A model generated the notes under the pieces. It was not told the origin of the DNA. It searched no databases and saw only the letters and a list, made by a program, of their open reading frames with translations. The translations under genes were made by a program, and so were the position numbers. From Trichosporon coremiiforme (taxonomy: Eukaryota; Basidiomycota; Tremellomycetes; Trichosporonales; Trichosporonaceae), in the NCBI GenBank assembly GCA_039545355.1, contig BCJJ01000002.1:2141518-2205517 (forward strand): a DNA stretch of 64,000 nt, written 5' to 3'. Positions 20,237-31,307 of the stretch are shown piece by piece (positions within the stretch are counted from its first letter, which is position 1; each line of letters begins with the position of its first letter).

Positions 20237-22559
20237 ATGGTGCATCGCGAACGGTCAGCGCGGCCATCCCGAGGTGCGGTAGCGCACGTCAGTGGCCCCG
20301 CAGACCGCGCCGCAGTCATTCATGACGTGCAGGGCGACCTGAAGCTGTACGCAATTCTCGGCGCACTGCGAAACGGGTGAGCTGCACGATTTAGGATATC
20401 CGGTCCGCGAGCGGCTCCAACTGACATACGATAGGCAGTTTCCCGACAACAGACAACTCGACGCGCTACTAGGATACATGGCGAAACGATGTCCGCCCAA
20501 GGAGCTGCACTTCAAGCTCTCGCCCGACACGGAGGAGCTGTTCGAGGCTATCCGCGACCTGCTTGTGACCCTGCGGCTCGTCCTGCGTGAGAAGAATGCG
20601 GACGAGCTGATTCAGGACACGATGTGGATGACCTGGAAGGAATCACGCGACGTTGACGGCTCGGCGGCTCGGCACATCCGCACACTGACCATGCTCTTCG
20701 TCACGAGCCCGGAGGTCCGAGCGCTCCTGACCGAGATCCTCGTTGTCGGTCGTTCGATCCTGCAGGAAAAGCGGTCGAAGGAGCGCAAGTTCGTGATACC
20801 GGTGCCCGACAAAGAAAGCCAGCCCGTTGAGGACCGAATACCGGGCGCGTATCTAGAGGAAGACTCTGACTCCGACGACGACAGTTATGAGGACGCCGTC
20901 GACGCGGTCGACCCGCGACTGCTGAAGCTGGTCACTCTCTTCAAGAAGGCTGTGTGAGCTGTTTGTTCATGATTCGACGCTGACGCCAGGTCGAGTCTGC
21001 AGCTGTCAGATGGATACCTTGAGGCCATGTCGTGGCTGCTCGACACGTTCCAGTACTACGAGCGCGAAGCGGCGGAACACCCTGACACCTCACCGTTTCT
21101 GAACAGCACTCGGGAGTTGCTTAGTCGCGTCATTCAGATCATGGAGCGGTTTGCCAACGGACGGTCGTTATCCAGTGTGCAAGGATCAATACAGCAATTA
21201 TATCGCAAGTTCCTGTACGACCCGAACTTCGCGGTGCTCGGCACGGATACTGATGCGTATCTGCGACGTGTGCTACTGGAGCGCGGATTCCTGCAGCATA
21301 CCGACTGCGTTCCGCAGGCGGAGGAGCTGTGGGACCGGTGGAACCAGTGGTTTGCGGACGAGCTGAACAGAGCGCAGTGGAACGTGTTCTTTGTGGCCGT
21401 TTCAACCTGGCTCGGCGTCAAGGACGATGACCCCGAACCGGAAGTGTGGTTCCCCGATGACCCTGTGACGAGCCGACTCGAGACCGACCTGCGGCGCGTG
21501 GCGGCACTGCTGTTGGGGCAGAAGCGGGTCGTCTGGTCGGACATCTGCCGCTTGAGCTTCCCCTCGGTCTGCGGCTGGGGCTACGTGACAGTACCGCGGT
21601 TTGAGGTCTGCTCCCCGAAGGTGGAGCTCGTGCTTGAGAATATCCACCTGTCGCTCGCGAACGCCATCCCCACCTTGACAACCTACAAGTCTCAGGACAT
21701 CTTCAAGTTCACGCCCTTCGACGAGCTGGACGACTACTGCGCTAGCAAGAATCGGAAACGCGTGCAGCTGCGCCTCGACCAGATCCAGGCCGATGCGCGA
21801 GACCTCCTTGCCAGTGTGCGGCTCAAGCGCTTCCCACTGTTCGAACAAGGCAAGGCAGACGTAACCCTCTCGCGTAACGGTATCGTCGTCGAACTTGACG
21901 TCGAGATCAATTTCGACCCCGGAGCCGAGCGTGTACTCGAGATTCACGAAGCCCAGGTCACTATCGACGAGATGCGCATCGTCGCACGGGGCACTGGGCA
22001 CGACTACCTCTTTCGCCTCCTGCTCCCGGTAGCGATGCCATTCCTCAAGAGCCTCATCTCAGCCAAGCTCACGAAGAAGCTGAACGAGCTTCTCGAGCGC
22101 ATCAACCGCGAAGCTGTCATCATTCGCGACCGGACCCAAGCTGAGGATGCCGACGTTAAGGGCGCCGCCATCCGCGTCATGTCCCGCCGCTGGGATGAGA
22201 TCAAGAAGGAGTCACTCGAGTACAAATCCTACATTGCCACAGTGGAGGACAGTATTCGCGAGGGCAAGCAGACACCGACTGAGGAACAGCGCAAGTGGCG
22301 TCCGGTTCTTAAGAGGACCAAGATCAGCTCGCGCATCGAGGACGCGCTCCGGCCCGACGTGAGCGCGTCCCCGGAGGAAAGCCTTCTCTATCGCCGCGCG
22401 AAGGAGGAGAAGCTCGCACGAGAAGCCGGCGACAAACAGCCGACTTGGCGCTCGCCCGTCTTCTCCTTCTCATGGGCCAAGATGGCGACTGGAAGACGGA
22501 ATAGAAATAGACCCAGTGTTGTAGAACAATCCCATACCTCTACCCAGCAGCAACTGTAG
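20237..22559 (+). CDS. HAM1/BPI-like lipid-binding-domain protein
   Basis: Three exons: 20237-20376, 20435-20953 and 20990-22559, encoding 742 residues. The N-terminal part matches the layout of fungal HAM1-like proteins (DUF5923/DUF4449 group): an N-terminal QFPDNRQLDALLGYM-type segment after a short basic leader, long helical regions (LTMLFVTSPEVRALLTEILV), an acidic Ser/Asp linker near residue 200, then a region rich in beta strands (ADVTLSRNGIVVELDVEINF; VLEIHEAQVTIDEMRIVARG). Near the C-terminus is an amphipathic helix (LISAKLTKKLNELLERIN), as in BPI/LBP-fold proteins. Related proteins have been linked to hyphal fusion and lipid binding; the substrate here is unknown. The start at 20237 is the first in-frame ATG and has a good context. 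Confidence 0.65.
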
Positions 22560-22693
22560 CCCTCGTGTATACTTCTAGACATTCTACATCACATGCACCA
22601 TCTAATACGTGTCTATGACTTCGGACAACGAGCGCGTGTATGGCTCTAATCTCTTCTATTGACATCTATTGCGCAATAAGACGACGGACAGGT

Positions 22694-24409
22694 CTAGTGC
22701 TTCTGCCCGGCGAAGAACTTGGCGCCCATGTCCATGAGCGCGGCAGCACCGCTGCCATGCTGCTGGTTACCACCCTGCTGGCCGTCCTGCTGGGGCTTGT
22801 TGAGGAACGAAGACGCGAGCTTGAAAGCGGTGTCCATTCCGCTAGAATGGTGCTGCTGCTGGCCCTGACTGTACTGCTGGTTACCGCCCGAGGCGCTGTA
22901 CGAGCCGGACTGCTGCTGGCTGTTCGACGGCTTGTTCAGGAACTGGCCCGCGAGCTTCATCGCCGTGTCGAGGCCGCTCGACTGATGCTGCTGCTGTCCC
23001 GACTGATTGCCGCCGTAGTCGCCGTACGCGTTCTGGCTTTGGCCGTGGGTGCCAGGCTGGTTCTGTCCGTAACCTCCAGCCTGGTTCTGGCCATAGCTTC
23101 CGGAGTTCTGGTTCTGGCCGTAGCTTCCAGAGCCGTGGTCCTGACCGTAGCCTCCAGAGCCTCCAGAATGGTTCTGACCGTAACCGCCGGACTGAGACTG
23201 GCCGTACCCGGTGGACTGAGACTGGCCGTAGCCACCGGGCTGGGACTGGCCGTATCCTCCAGGTTGGGGCTGCCCGTAGCTGCCGCTGGACTGGCCCTGG
23301 CCATAATTGTTGTTGGACTGGTTCTGGCCGTAGTTGCCGCTGCTGGTGTAGCTTCCAGACGCCGGTGGCGCGGACGTGTAGCCACCCTGACCGGACGCCT
23401 GCTGAGGCTTGCTGCCACCGCCGAGGACGCCAGCCAGCACACCCGACAGTCCGCTTCCGTGCTGCTGACCCTGCTGCTGACCCTGCTGCTGACCCTGCTG
23501 CTGGCCCTGCTGGTTCCCGTGGTTACCGCCGCCGAGGAACGACGCAGCAAGGCCACCGACGCCGCCGCCGCTGCTGTTGTTGCTGTTGGGCTTGTTGCCG
23601 CCGATACCCATCGCGCCGAGGAAGCTGCCCATGTGTTCCTGGGGCGTCTCCTGGGGAGCAGGCTTGCCCATGAACTGCAAGTTAGTTGAGAACAGGCCAC
23701 CACAACTTACGGAGTAGATCTTCTTCTTGATCATCAGCTGCGTGAACGTCTGCGTGGCGGCAGCAGCAACGTCGGCCTGGTTGTTGCCCTTGCCGCTGCT
23801 CATAATCTGACGTCAGCTTTGTGAGGTATTATGAAAGCTCACCTTGGCAACTTCGCGCGAGATCAGGTCCACGATCTTTTCGAACGTGTCCTTTTGTCTA
23901 GGGGGCTGTGCTTGGCCAGCGCCTCCGAGGAGGGAGCCGAGGCTCGAGCCGAGGCCGCGCGACTGCTGTCCAGTCTGCTCCTTCGCGGCCGTGCCATAGA
24001 GATCCGTAACGTCGTTCGCAAGGTTGCCGTTGTTTCCGCCGCTGCCGAAGATGCGGTCGAAGGCTTCCTTACCAGCAGCGGCACCGGCGTCCTGGTCAGA
24101 CATACCGCCACCCTGCTGGTTGTAGGCGCGGTTGTGGGCTTCGTTGACCTTATTCTCGTCGAGGGTGGCGGCGCTCGTAAGTCCGCTGAGGCCGCTGACG
24201 AACGAACCCAGGCCGCGCGACTGAGTCTGCGGCTGCGAGTCAGGCACGAGCATTGCCGAGAGGTTCTTGGTGATGATGTCGTTCACGCCGCCGACGCTGG
24301 CACCGGACTGCCCATAGCTGTTGTTCGAGCCACCAGGGGCATCGTGGCCAGCCTTGTACTGATTATACAGGCTCTGGGCCGTGGCAGCGTATTGCTGGAA
24401 GTTGGACAT
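22694..24409 (-). CDS. DUF7721-type (beta-flanking) protein with YGQ-rich prion-like repeats
   Basis: Three exons: 24409-23843, 23806-23711 and 23674-22694, encoding 547 residues. The start is MSNFQQYAATAQSLYNQYKA; the frame extends upstream but the next ATG has no support. Segments such as LDENKVNEAHNRAYNQQ, KEAFDRIFGSGG and AAAATQTFTQLMIKKKIYS recall the fungal family annotated beta-flanking/DUF7721, with a further copy-like end HGSGAAALMDMGAKFFAG. Between them lies a long Gly/Gln/Tyr/Ser-rich region with more than a dozen imperfect (S/P)GGYGQ(N/S)Q units, the composition of proteins that phase-separate. Function is not established for the family. The GC-rich repeats produce a long spurious frame on the opposite strand. 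Confidence 0.72.
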
Positions 24410-24998
24410 GATGGGTATTGCAGAGGGGGGAGACAACGCGACAACGGTGTTTTGAAGACCGCTGGGGTGCACTGCTCTTGGGTTCGGACGCGGGGGCCCG
24501 CACACCATTTACGTAAGGATCGCCGTTCGCCACCCATTCCCTTCCTCTTCCACTTCAGCATTCTATACTTGTCACGTTCACCTCGTCAGGAGTCACTCGA
24601 CCTCAAGCATGGCCCGACTATGCTCCAGAAGTGAAGCATTTCATGTATATTAGCGAGTGACGTGGGGTCAAGTTCGACCTGTCGTCCCACATCCCTAGCA
24701 AGTGGCGCTTACGATAGCGAGGGGTTTGCCGAGCGGTTGCACCGCTCCTGTGTAATGGTGGTGCTGTTGAAGTCTGGGTCGCTTGATGCGCGGGTAACGA
24801 GGTTACCGGCAGCGCGACTCAGACGGGACTGATCAATTGGTTGAGAGGTGAATGCATAACATGGCCAAGTGGCCGTGAGTATGTAGCTAACAATGTGGAA
24901 GGCGAGAAGGAGGAATCACGTGATTTCTAACATGGTGCAAGACTTCGCACAGAGTCCTCTGGCTGCCGGGCGGGGTGCAAACAGCGCAGTCTTCGGAC
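24410..24998. other. Promoter region and spacer before tRNA-Pro
   Basis: No protein gene recognised. The left part is the upstream region of the DUF7721-type gene. Confidence 0.45.
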
Positions 24999-25128
24999 GT
25001 TCTCGTGGTGTAGTGGTTATCATACTCTCTTAGGGTGATCTAACATCTTGAGCTTTGCCTCCAACGGTCTCTGGTTCGCCAGAAACCCAGCTTGGGAGTG
25101 GCCCCGGGTTCAAATCCCGGCGAGGACC
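24999..25128 (+). tRNA. tRNA-Pro (anticodon AGG) with a long intron
   Basis: The cloverleaf is complete. Acceptor GTTCTCG pairs with CGAGGAC (one T-G wobble). The D arm is GTGTAGTGGTTATCAT. Anticodon stem CTCTC (25025-25029) pairs with GGGAG (25094-25098). The anticodon loop is TTAGGG and the T arm CCGGG-TTCAAAT-CCCGG. The intron is placed after position 37, at 25036-25092 (57 nt). A TTTT Pol III terminator follows at about 25132. Confidence 0.88.
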
Positions 25129-25421
25129 CTCTTTTGCTGCTATGGACTGCGCAGGGGAGTATGAACGCTTCCTGGATTTTGCTGGTTGCCAGAATGAAAA
25201 GTTGTCCGCCGGAGAAATACAAAATCGGCGAATAAGAAGGATCTGTGCCACAGACCTCCAGGGTGGAGGTTACGTAACCCGTGGGCTTTTTGTGTCTGGG
25301 GCGCAGGTGAAGGAGGGGCGCTGATAAGATACAGGCAAATCTTCAGATGACGCTCCTCCGCATGCGACCGCTCGTACAAGTCGCAAAAGATTTGGCGTAA
25401 GGGAGTGGGTGAACACTCGCT

Positions 25422-25525
25422 TGACGAGAGTGGGATTCGAACCCACGTCCGAAGACTGCGGAGACGACTGCTCGGAGGAGCAGATCACCTTAACACAGCG
25501 CCTTAGACCGCTCGGCCATCTCGCC
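25422..25525 (-). tRNA. tRNA-Leu (anticodon AAG) with intron
   Basis: Reads GGCGAGATGGCCGAGCGG at the 5' end. Acceptor GGCGAGA pairs with TCTCGTC. Anticodon stem CTGTG pairs with CGCAG and the loop gives TTAAGG. The long variable arm TCTTCGGAC marks a leucine tRNA. The T arm is GTGGG-TTCGAAT-CCCAC. The intron is 25487-25462 (26 nt). A T run follows about 35 bp downstream on the minus strand. Confidence 0.88.
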
Positions 25526-25911
25526 TTGATGATCACGAGCGATCGGGAACAGTGATAGGCGCACGCTTGTTTCGGGCGTTCCGAGGGCGTAAAATCGAGC
25601 GGCCGAGGCATATGAGAGATCCAGCAACATATGAGGCTGACTGTACGAGTATCTGCTGCCGGAGATCGCTCGGTGGTGGCCTTGCGACAGATGCCTGACA
25701 TTCAAAATGGAGCAGGCCGTTAGATCAGGGGCTGACAGAAACTCTTTGTGAGCCCTTCAGCCTGGCATGCCACAGAGGTGAGCTTGCTCCAGTACATTGT
25801 TTTTGAGCTCATTGGATACATTCGATCGCGCTAGACTACGCTAAACTCGCTAACACTCTCGTCCTAGCTCCGATTGGGATCAGCCCTTTCGTCCTGAAGG
25901 CAGCTTTACTG
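25526..25911. other. Spacer between tRNA-Leu and the secreted-protein gene
   Basis: No feature recognised. It contains the 3' flank of the minus-strand secreted-protein gene. Confidence 0.4.
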
Positions 25912-26340
25912 TCAGACGATCTTCTTGTCGCCCTCGGTGTGGCAGTTGCCCCAAGTGGCCCAGTTATTGTAGTCTCCGTCGCCCTTGTTCTCGATCTCGC
26001 CCTTCCCGTCAAAGGCGATGACGCGGAACTGTTCCTCGGGGCCCAGTTTCAGGACGGACCACTCCTTGAAGTGCTCTTCGTAGTTAGTGCGGATGTGGCC
26101 CTCAATGTGCACACGGAACATGTCGTGGTTCGCGTGCCAGCTGAAGATGTTCGCCCCCGGGAACTTGCCCCGAAGCTCGTCGAGCTTCTGACGCACCCAG
26201 TCGCCGACGTCCTTGACTTCGATTCAGCCAGCAACAGTGTTGGCTGCCGAAACTGGGTCGATACTCATACGCACACCCTTGGGGGCAGTAAAGACAGAAC
26301 CGGCGAGAGCAAGAGGAACGAGAAGCTTGGTGAAGAGCAT
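25912..26340 (-). CDS. Small secreted protein, paralogue 1
   Basis: The start ATG at 26340 begins a clear signal peptide (MLFTKLLVPLALAGSVFTA). Read straight through, the frame has a TGA at 26226-26224. A 54-nt intron, 26270-26217 (GTATGA donor, CTGA branch site formed by the stop itself, AAG acceptor), removes it in frame and gives 124 residues. Exons are 26340-26271 and 26216-25912. The mature protein shows FPGANIFSWHANHDMFRVHI, a strand-like EQFRVIAFDGKGEIENKG and GDYNNWATWGNCHTEGDK. It is homologous to the gene at 61719-62066 over its whole length. It resembles small fungal and bacterial proteins with a GDGGYxNWxF motif; I know no function. Confidence 0.62.
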
Positions 26341-26505
26341 CTTGGTTGCTGGTTGTGGTCAGTGGAGCCGTGATGGTTCGGGATTATTCAGCACTCACGT
26401 TGCTTGTTGATTGAGCGGTTGAGTTGACGAGGTGTGAATTGCGAAGCTGAGCTTGTTCTGCTGTGGAGGTTCGTTGATGGTGGCTTCGAAGGTCTGTTCA
26501 GTCCG

Positions 26506-26513
26506 CTTTTATA
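26506..26513 (-). promoter_or_regulatory. TATA box of secreted paralogue 1
   Basis: TATAAAAG on the minus strand, its first base 173 bp upstream of the ATG at 26340. The paralogue has the same motif at the same distance. Confidence 0.55.
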
Positions 26514-27834
26514 ATTCTCCAGAAAGCTACGACATTTGAGAGTTTTCGGTTTGTCGGAGCTTGTCGACTTCAATTATCGTCAACGTCAACCACCGTCAGT
26601 CAGACGTTTCCGTCGGAGTGCCAAAAGATCGGTGCTGCGCAGCATCTCACTCTGGTTGTCTAGGGCAGTTGCGAGTGTGTCACGTTATACCAGGACTCGA
26701 CTTACGCCTTGCCAGCCCTGGAGAGTCGATTAGCAGCTTAGAAACCGCCAACGAGGTTGCGACTTCCGTCGGAGTCAGGTTGTAGATCTGGGGACACGCG
26801 ATGCGGTGCAAGTTGCGGGTTGTTTGTAGCTCTCCTCATGGTTGCCAGGTGGCAGAAGCTTCAGACTGACGACGAGAGCGACGGGGAATCTTGCATGCCC
26901 GTTGATCTCGTGTGAACCGTTCCGCCGGAACATGACGCCGCCAGAGCTGCTGATAGATTCTGAGACAGAGTCTACAGGGAGCATGGATGAGCGGTGCGGC
27001 CCTGCTCTCGGTGTCAACGCGCTCCGGTATGTCTATCACAGCCACCGATACGATAACTGACGTCCCGGCTCAGAGGGTAGGCGCAGAAGCACTGTCGCTA
27101 GCGTGAGAATGAGACATGATACAGGGCCGACCGCAAGGTATTGAGTCTGGGCCCCCGTTTCCACGCCCAGGTCTTAGTGGCGGCGGCGAGGAGATGACGG
27201 GGTGCCAACGGCGGTGGACACGTGTTGGGAGCATGCACCGCCGTGTCGGAGCATCAGCCTAACTGGATGATGGTCAATTACTTTCCGAAGTCCGAAGGCA
27301 TATCAATGACATTGAGCGCAGCCTTCTGATGTTGGGAAACGCAAGGACAACATCAAGCGGTGCTCGGTAGTGGAGGTCCTAGACAGTTGGAGAATTGACC
27401 GATGACCGTTGCTTTTCAGGTGTCGATATCGTCGTACATGGGGTCCTGGCATGCAGTGAGGCTGCTCATGACTTACCGAGCCATCTAATAATGCTCCTCA
27501 GCGGTCAAGTAGAGTTAGCAGAGCTACTGGCGAGTATTAACAAGCTTAGGGAGAACGCGAGCGAATGTGTCTTTGCGAAAATCGAGATGCCGGTCTGCAG
27601 CGGAATGACCGTCCAGATGAGACACGAAACGAAGCTGTGAGGGCTAGACTGTCAGAAGTAAGTTGATCCGGATTTCGGTGAACGGGTTCTGGTAGAGATA
27701 GAGCTGCACCGAAGCCCGGCACTGATAGCGGAGAGTCAGGAGTATGATGCATAGACGGATGCTATCTTTGTGGACGACGAGCCCATGTGGACAGGTAATG
27801 ATCAGCTTGCAGTACACACAGTTCCGGGCGCCGC
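26514..27834. other. Gene-poor spacer
   Basis: 1.3 kb with no frame showing convincing coding character or splice structure. The left end is upstream sequence of the secreted-protein gene. Confidence 0.4.
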
Positions 27835-28894
27835 TCATGCAGTGTTATTTCCCGCCGTCTTCTCGTTAATCTTCGTGATGTACCAGTCAGCGCGCTCGCG
27901 GAGGCGCGGGTCGCTTGTCTTGGCCTTGAAGCGGTCGAGCCAGGACGAGATCCTCTGCAGCACCTTCCCGTCCTCGGTCGGCAGCGGTCCGCAACGGAGC
28001 ACCAGCGACATGGCAGCCACCTTGACAAACATGGAGTCGCTGCGCGTACGCTCCGCTTTCAGTTGGGAGAAGAGCGTGTCGAGCTGCTCCTGCTTGCGGC
28101 GGAGCTCGTCGTTGAGGCGCTGCTCAACGTGGCGCAGAGCGAGGTCTGGTCCATCTTGGAAACCAGGGAAGAGTTGAATGGGTTGAACAGGCTGGGCGTT
28201 CGGCATACCGTTGATCTTGGGGGGAGCGGTACGCTTCTCGAGAGTCTCGCAGGTGCTCTCCAAAGCCTTAGTTCGAGCTTCCAAAGCCGAGAGGCGCTTA
28301 TTCGATTCCTCCTTGTGGGTCTGCAAATTGACAGAGTTCACGTTGCGCTGAACGACGGTGAGTGAGTCGTCCAAGTTCATACGCCGCTCAAGGCCGTAGC
28401 AATGGTTGGTGGTGATATCGAGCCTGCGCTCCAAGTGGCAGAGCGTCTTGCTGATGTTGTCACCGTTGCGGAGGCAGTTGTCCTTGACCTCCTCCAGCTG
28501 CGACTCGATCTCAGCAGCACGCTCCTCAGCTTGATCGGCTCTGAGCTCGGCACGCTCCAAGGCCAACGACATGCTATGCTGCATTTCATGCAGAGCCTCG
28601 ATGCGCCCCTCCAGATCGGCCCTGACTTTTGCCACCGCGTTCGCGACCGCGGCAGAGGTCTGGGACGCCGCCTTCACCTCCGAGTCGCGCATCAGCTGCG
28701 TGAACGTCGCAGCGAAGACTTCGGCAATGTCTTGGCGCGACAATGGGAAGGGCGTGGCGGTAGTTGCCGGGCCGCTGCCGGAGGTCGAGAAGTTCTCCTC
28801 CGAGTGGTCGTCGGGAACGACAACGAAACCATCCTCGTCAACCGGTGCCTGTGGCGTCAGGAGAGGTTGCACTGACACCTACGGTGGGTTTCAT
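27835..28894 (-). CDS. Coiled-coil protein of unknown function
   Basis: Two exons: 28894-28883 (MKPT) and 28848-27835, joined across a 34-nt intron with a CTGAC branch site, encoding 341 residues. The tiny first exon is chosen because the downstream frame has no ATG at its head and is preceded by an in-frame TAG. The sequence is DEDGFVVVPDDHSEEN, a helix (RQDIAEVFAATFTQLMRDSE), and about 200 residues of coiled coil rich in Glu/Leu/Lys with heptad character (ERAELRADQAEERAAEIESQ; RLNDELRRKQEQLDTLFSQL). The C-terminal segment reads LQRISSWLDRFKAKTSDPRL. No enzyme motif, signal peptide or membrane segment is seen. Confidence 0.65.
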
Positions 28895-29261
28895 ATTGAT
28901 AACGTGTGATGAAGAATAAAAGTGTAACGGAGGTGAAGAGTGGATGGGGAGAGAATGAACACAGGAGGATGGCGGTGAACAATGATGACCTGGAGGCTGA
29001 GACGGTGAGACGGTGAGGCGAGGGCGTTGCAGCGTGAGAAAGACGAGATGCGTGTCTCAGAGGTGGCACGTTGTGTGCTGAGATTCCTCACCATCCTCGC
29101 ACACTTATGGACCTCCACTTCTCGATTCTCGAGGTAATAGATGACGCATCGCGGGCCGTGTTCAAATGTGCGTGGTGAGCAACGGGCATGGCCACTTCAC
29201 GTTGGCGGTGAGGTGCACATGGCTCGCGGCGATGGACAGGTCAACGGACTTCACAACTCCA

Positions 29262-29723
29262 TTCGAGGTCGGAGGACGCCCCCTTTAGATTCATGATCTC
29301 CCACGGGCACCTTCCCATTGTACAGTCGTTTCATACCGGACGGTCCGGGCAGTGATGGAATAGATGCAGGTTGTACGGTGTGACGCCATTAATCAAGGAG
29401 GCGCGCTCCAGCAGCGGAAAGCAGCCGTATGCATTTCATGCGTCGAGGCGAGGGAATCTGCACCCGCCGCCGCTACTCATCAGCAGCGAGGACAGCGAGC
29501 ATCAAGGCGCGTTAGAAAGTTGCGTCAAAGACAGCAAGCAAAATGATGCCGGCCAATGATGGGCCTGTTGCAAGCTTGTTCCTGGGCTCACGAGGTCGGA
29601 GGGCGTCTTCGCTAGTTTCAAGCTTTCCCACGGCGTGGTCCACCAAACCCAAATTGTTGTTTAGATATGACGGTTGCACCATCGGTCGGCGACAGCCCTC
29701 GCTACGTTCGAGGTCTCCCACGG
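29262..29723 (-). repeat. Dispersed ~48-bp degenerate repeat, cluster 1 (three copies)
   Basis: Copies at about 29262-29308, 29589-29635 and 29683-29723. On the minus strand each follows CCGTGGGA(A/G)A..., then a core like TCTAGCGAAG, then CCTCCGACCTCGA. The same unit recurs in the opposite orientation at 59.5-60.8 kb. The surrounding interval 28895-29846 has no recognised gene. Confidence 0.65.
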
Positions 29724-29846
29724 CTACCCCTCCACCAGGTCAGCACTGTTGGCCCAGCTATCAGTACTCCAGTGTCAGCAGCAGTGGTGCTTTCGCGATG
29801 AATAGTCGGCGCCCGACTTCCTGCAAGTTAAGAATACATCGCCAGC

Positions 29847-30934
29847 TTACTGCGTCTTCTTCTCGATCGTCACCTCCTCGGCGACGTTCGGCCCGATGTC
29901 TCCAACGTCCGTCTGCTTGTACACATGCCGGATCTTCTCGTACAGGATGCACTCCCAGAACGCGTCGATGGCGCCGAAGCCGAACATCATCGTCCAAAGG
30001 ATCCACTTCAGGCTGGCGCCAAGGGGGGTGTCGTGCTTCCGCAGCTGTGACGCCATGTACGCCGGCTCAATGAGGAAGTGCAAGATTGCTGCGAACCAGC
30101 CCGTGATCGGGAGCGTGTACCGTCCCAGAACGCGGTCGATCCACGCACGGCAGGCATCGGCGATGGAGCCTGGAGCATACGCGCAGAAGAACCAACCGAG
30201 GAGAGCGACACCTGCAGGAAGGATGAAGGGGAACATCGGCGGGCGCTTGAAGTAGCGGATTGGAGGGACCTCGGGCTGATTGTTAGCTTTGCTGATATCC
30301 GCCTAGCTGAATGCCGAAAGGTCACTCTCAGGGAGTGCTTAGAAGCGAGCTAGTGTTCCGGCCGACATTCGCGGACTACGCATGGATGCGCTGAGCCTGT
30401 TACGCTGGCCAGCACGTCTTTTCCATCTCCAGCAGTCGTTGACTCACCACCTTGTACTTCGCGTACGCCTCCTTCTTCCAGCGGAACAGGAGCGGGCGCG
30501 CCTCGAATCCGTTCTTGAGGGGCGGGTCAAGAGGCAGCTTGACGACAACCTCCTCCTTCTTGGGGTGCGGGAACGTCGCGAACTGAATATACGAGCCGTC
30601 CTTGCCGAAGATCTGGATGTAGACGTCGCCAAGGTTGCCCTTGAGGCCGAGGCGTTGCTTCAGAATGGCTGGTTGTCAGCTTCTTCGCTTCTCACATCGC
30701 CGCCATAGCTGGGCTGCTTATCTCGCCACGACCGCCAACTTACCAGTGAGCACATCGGGCTGCGTGTTGAAGATCGAGATCGTCTTGAAGCTGCTGTCAG
30801 CACATGCCAGAATGATCACGCTTACACGTCGACCTGGTCCTGGGGGACGCGCTGCATCTTGTCGTTGATGGGAGTGTGCGTGATGTAGAAGTTAGGATAT
30901 CGCTCGTGCACCAAATCGGTAGCGCTCGAGCGGC
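29847..30934 (-). CDS. Predicted ER multi-pass membrane protein with C-terminal KKxx signal (5' end unresolved)
   Basis: Exons 30934-30826 (5' boundary uncertain), 30793-30744, 30668-30448 and 30275-29847; joins keep frame. A soluble N-terminal half (YPNFYITHTPINDKMQRVPQ; GDVYIQIFGKDGSYIQFATF) is followed by hydrophobic segments (MFPFILPAGVALLGWFFCAY; LPITGWFAAILHFLIEPAYM; LKWILWTMMFGFGAIDAFW). The tail ends KKTQ, a dilysine ER-retrieval motif. The HFLIEPAYMASQL...LKWILWTMMFGF block is similar in pattern to TMEM254/DUF4499 proteins, a tentative match. I could not place the start codon. An ATG at 31015 exists but its frame does not join cleanly. Confidence 0.55.
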
Positions 30935-31307
30935 CTGACGCATAGCCGGCCAGATCCGCCAGCCGGGATCAATCCAGCACCAGATCCGGTCAGTCATGGT
31001 GCAAAGGAATGTTTTGGCGTCCGTGTTTCGCATCTCCGAATCTGCGCCGAGTATCTGATAAGGAAAAATCGCGCATGCACCTGTGGCCAATATGTGAGGA
31101 GTCGAAGCAAAGGGGGGAGAGCTGCGTGCTGCGCTCTTACTCATCAGCGCTACGGCGAACCCCGTGGCCGGCGCAGCACATGAGTGGAGGAGACGTAGGA
31201 GACTGGGGATGCAAGGCACGTCGCGGAGGCCGAGGCCGACATATGACGTCTGGATTTGGCCGGGGAGGATTCGGGACTTCTCCATCGCTCTCTCCACCTC
31301 CGCCACC
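30935..31307. promoter_or_regulatory. Divergent promoter region of the ER membrane protein and JAC1
   Basis: Holds the unresolved 5' end of the minus-strand membrane-protein gene and the upstream region of the JAC1-like gene. No specific binding site recognised. Confidence 0.4.

Noticed and set aside
22640..23689. A hydrophobic Leu/Val/Ala-rich 349-codon frame over the YGQ repeats
   Set aside because: Generated by reading the repetitive Gly/Gln codons on the opposite strand; not a membrane protein.
26224..26226. TGA read as selenocysteine or programmed read-through
   Set aside because: No selenocysteine machinery is expected in this kind of fungus, and a 54-nt intron with good donor and branch site removes the codon in frame.
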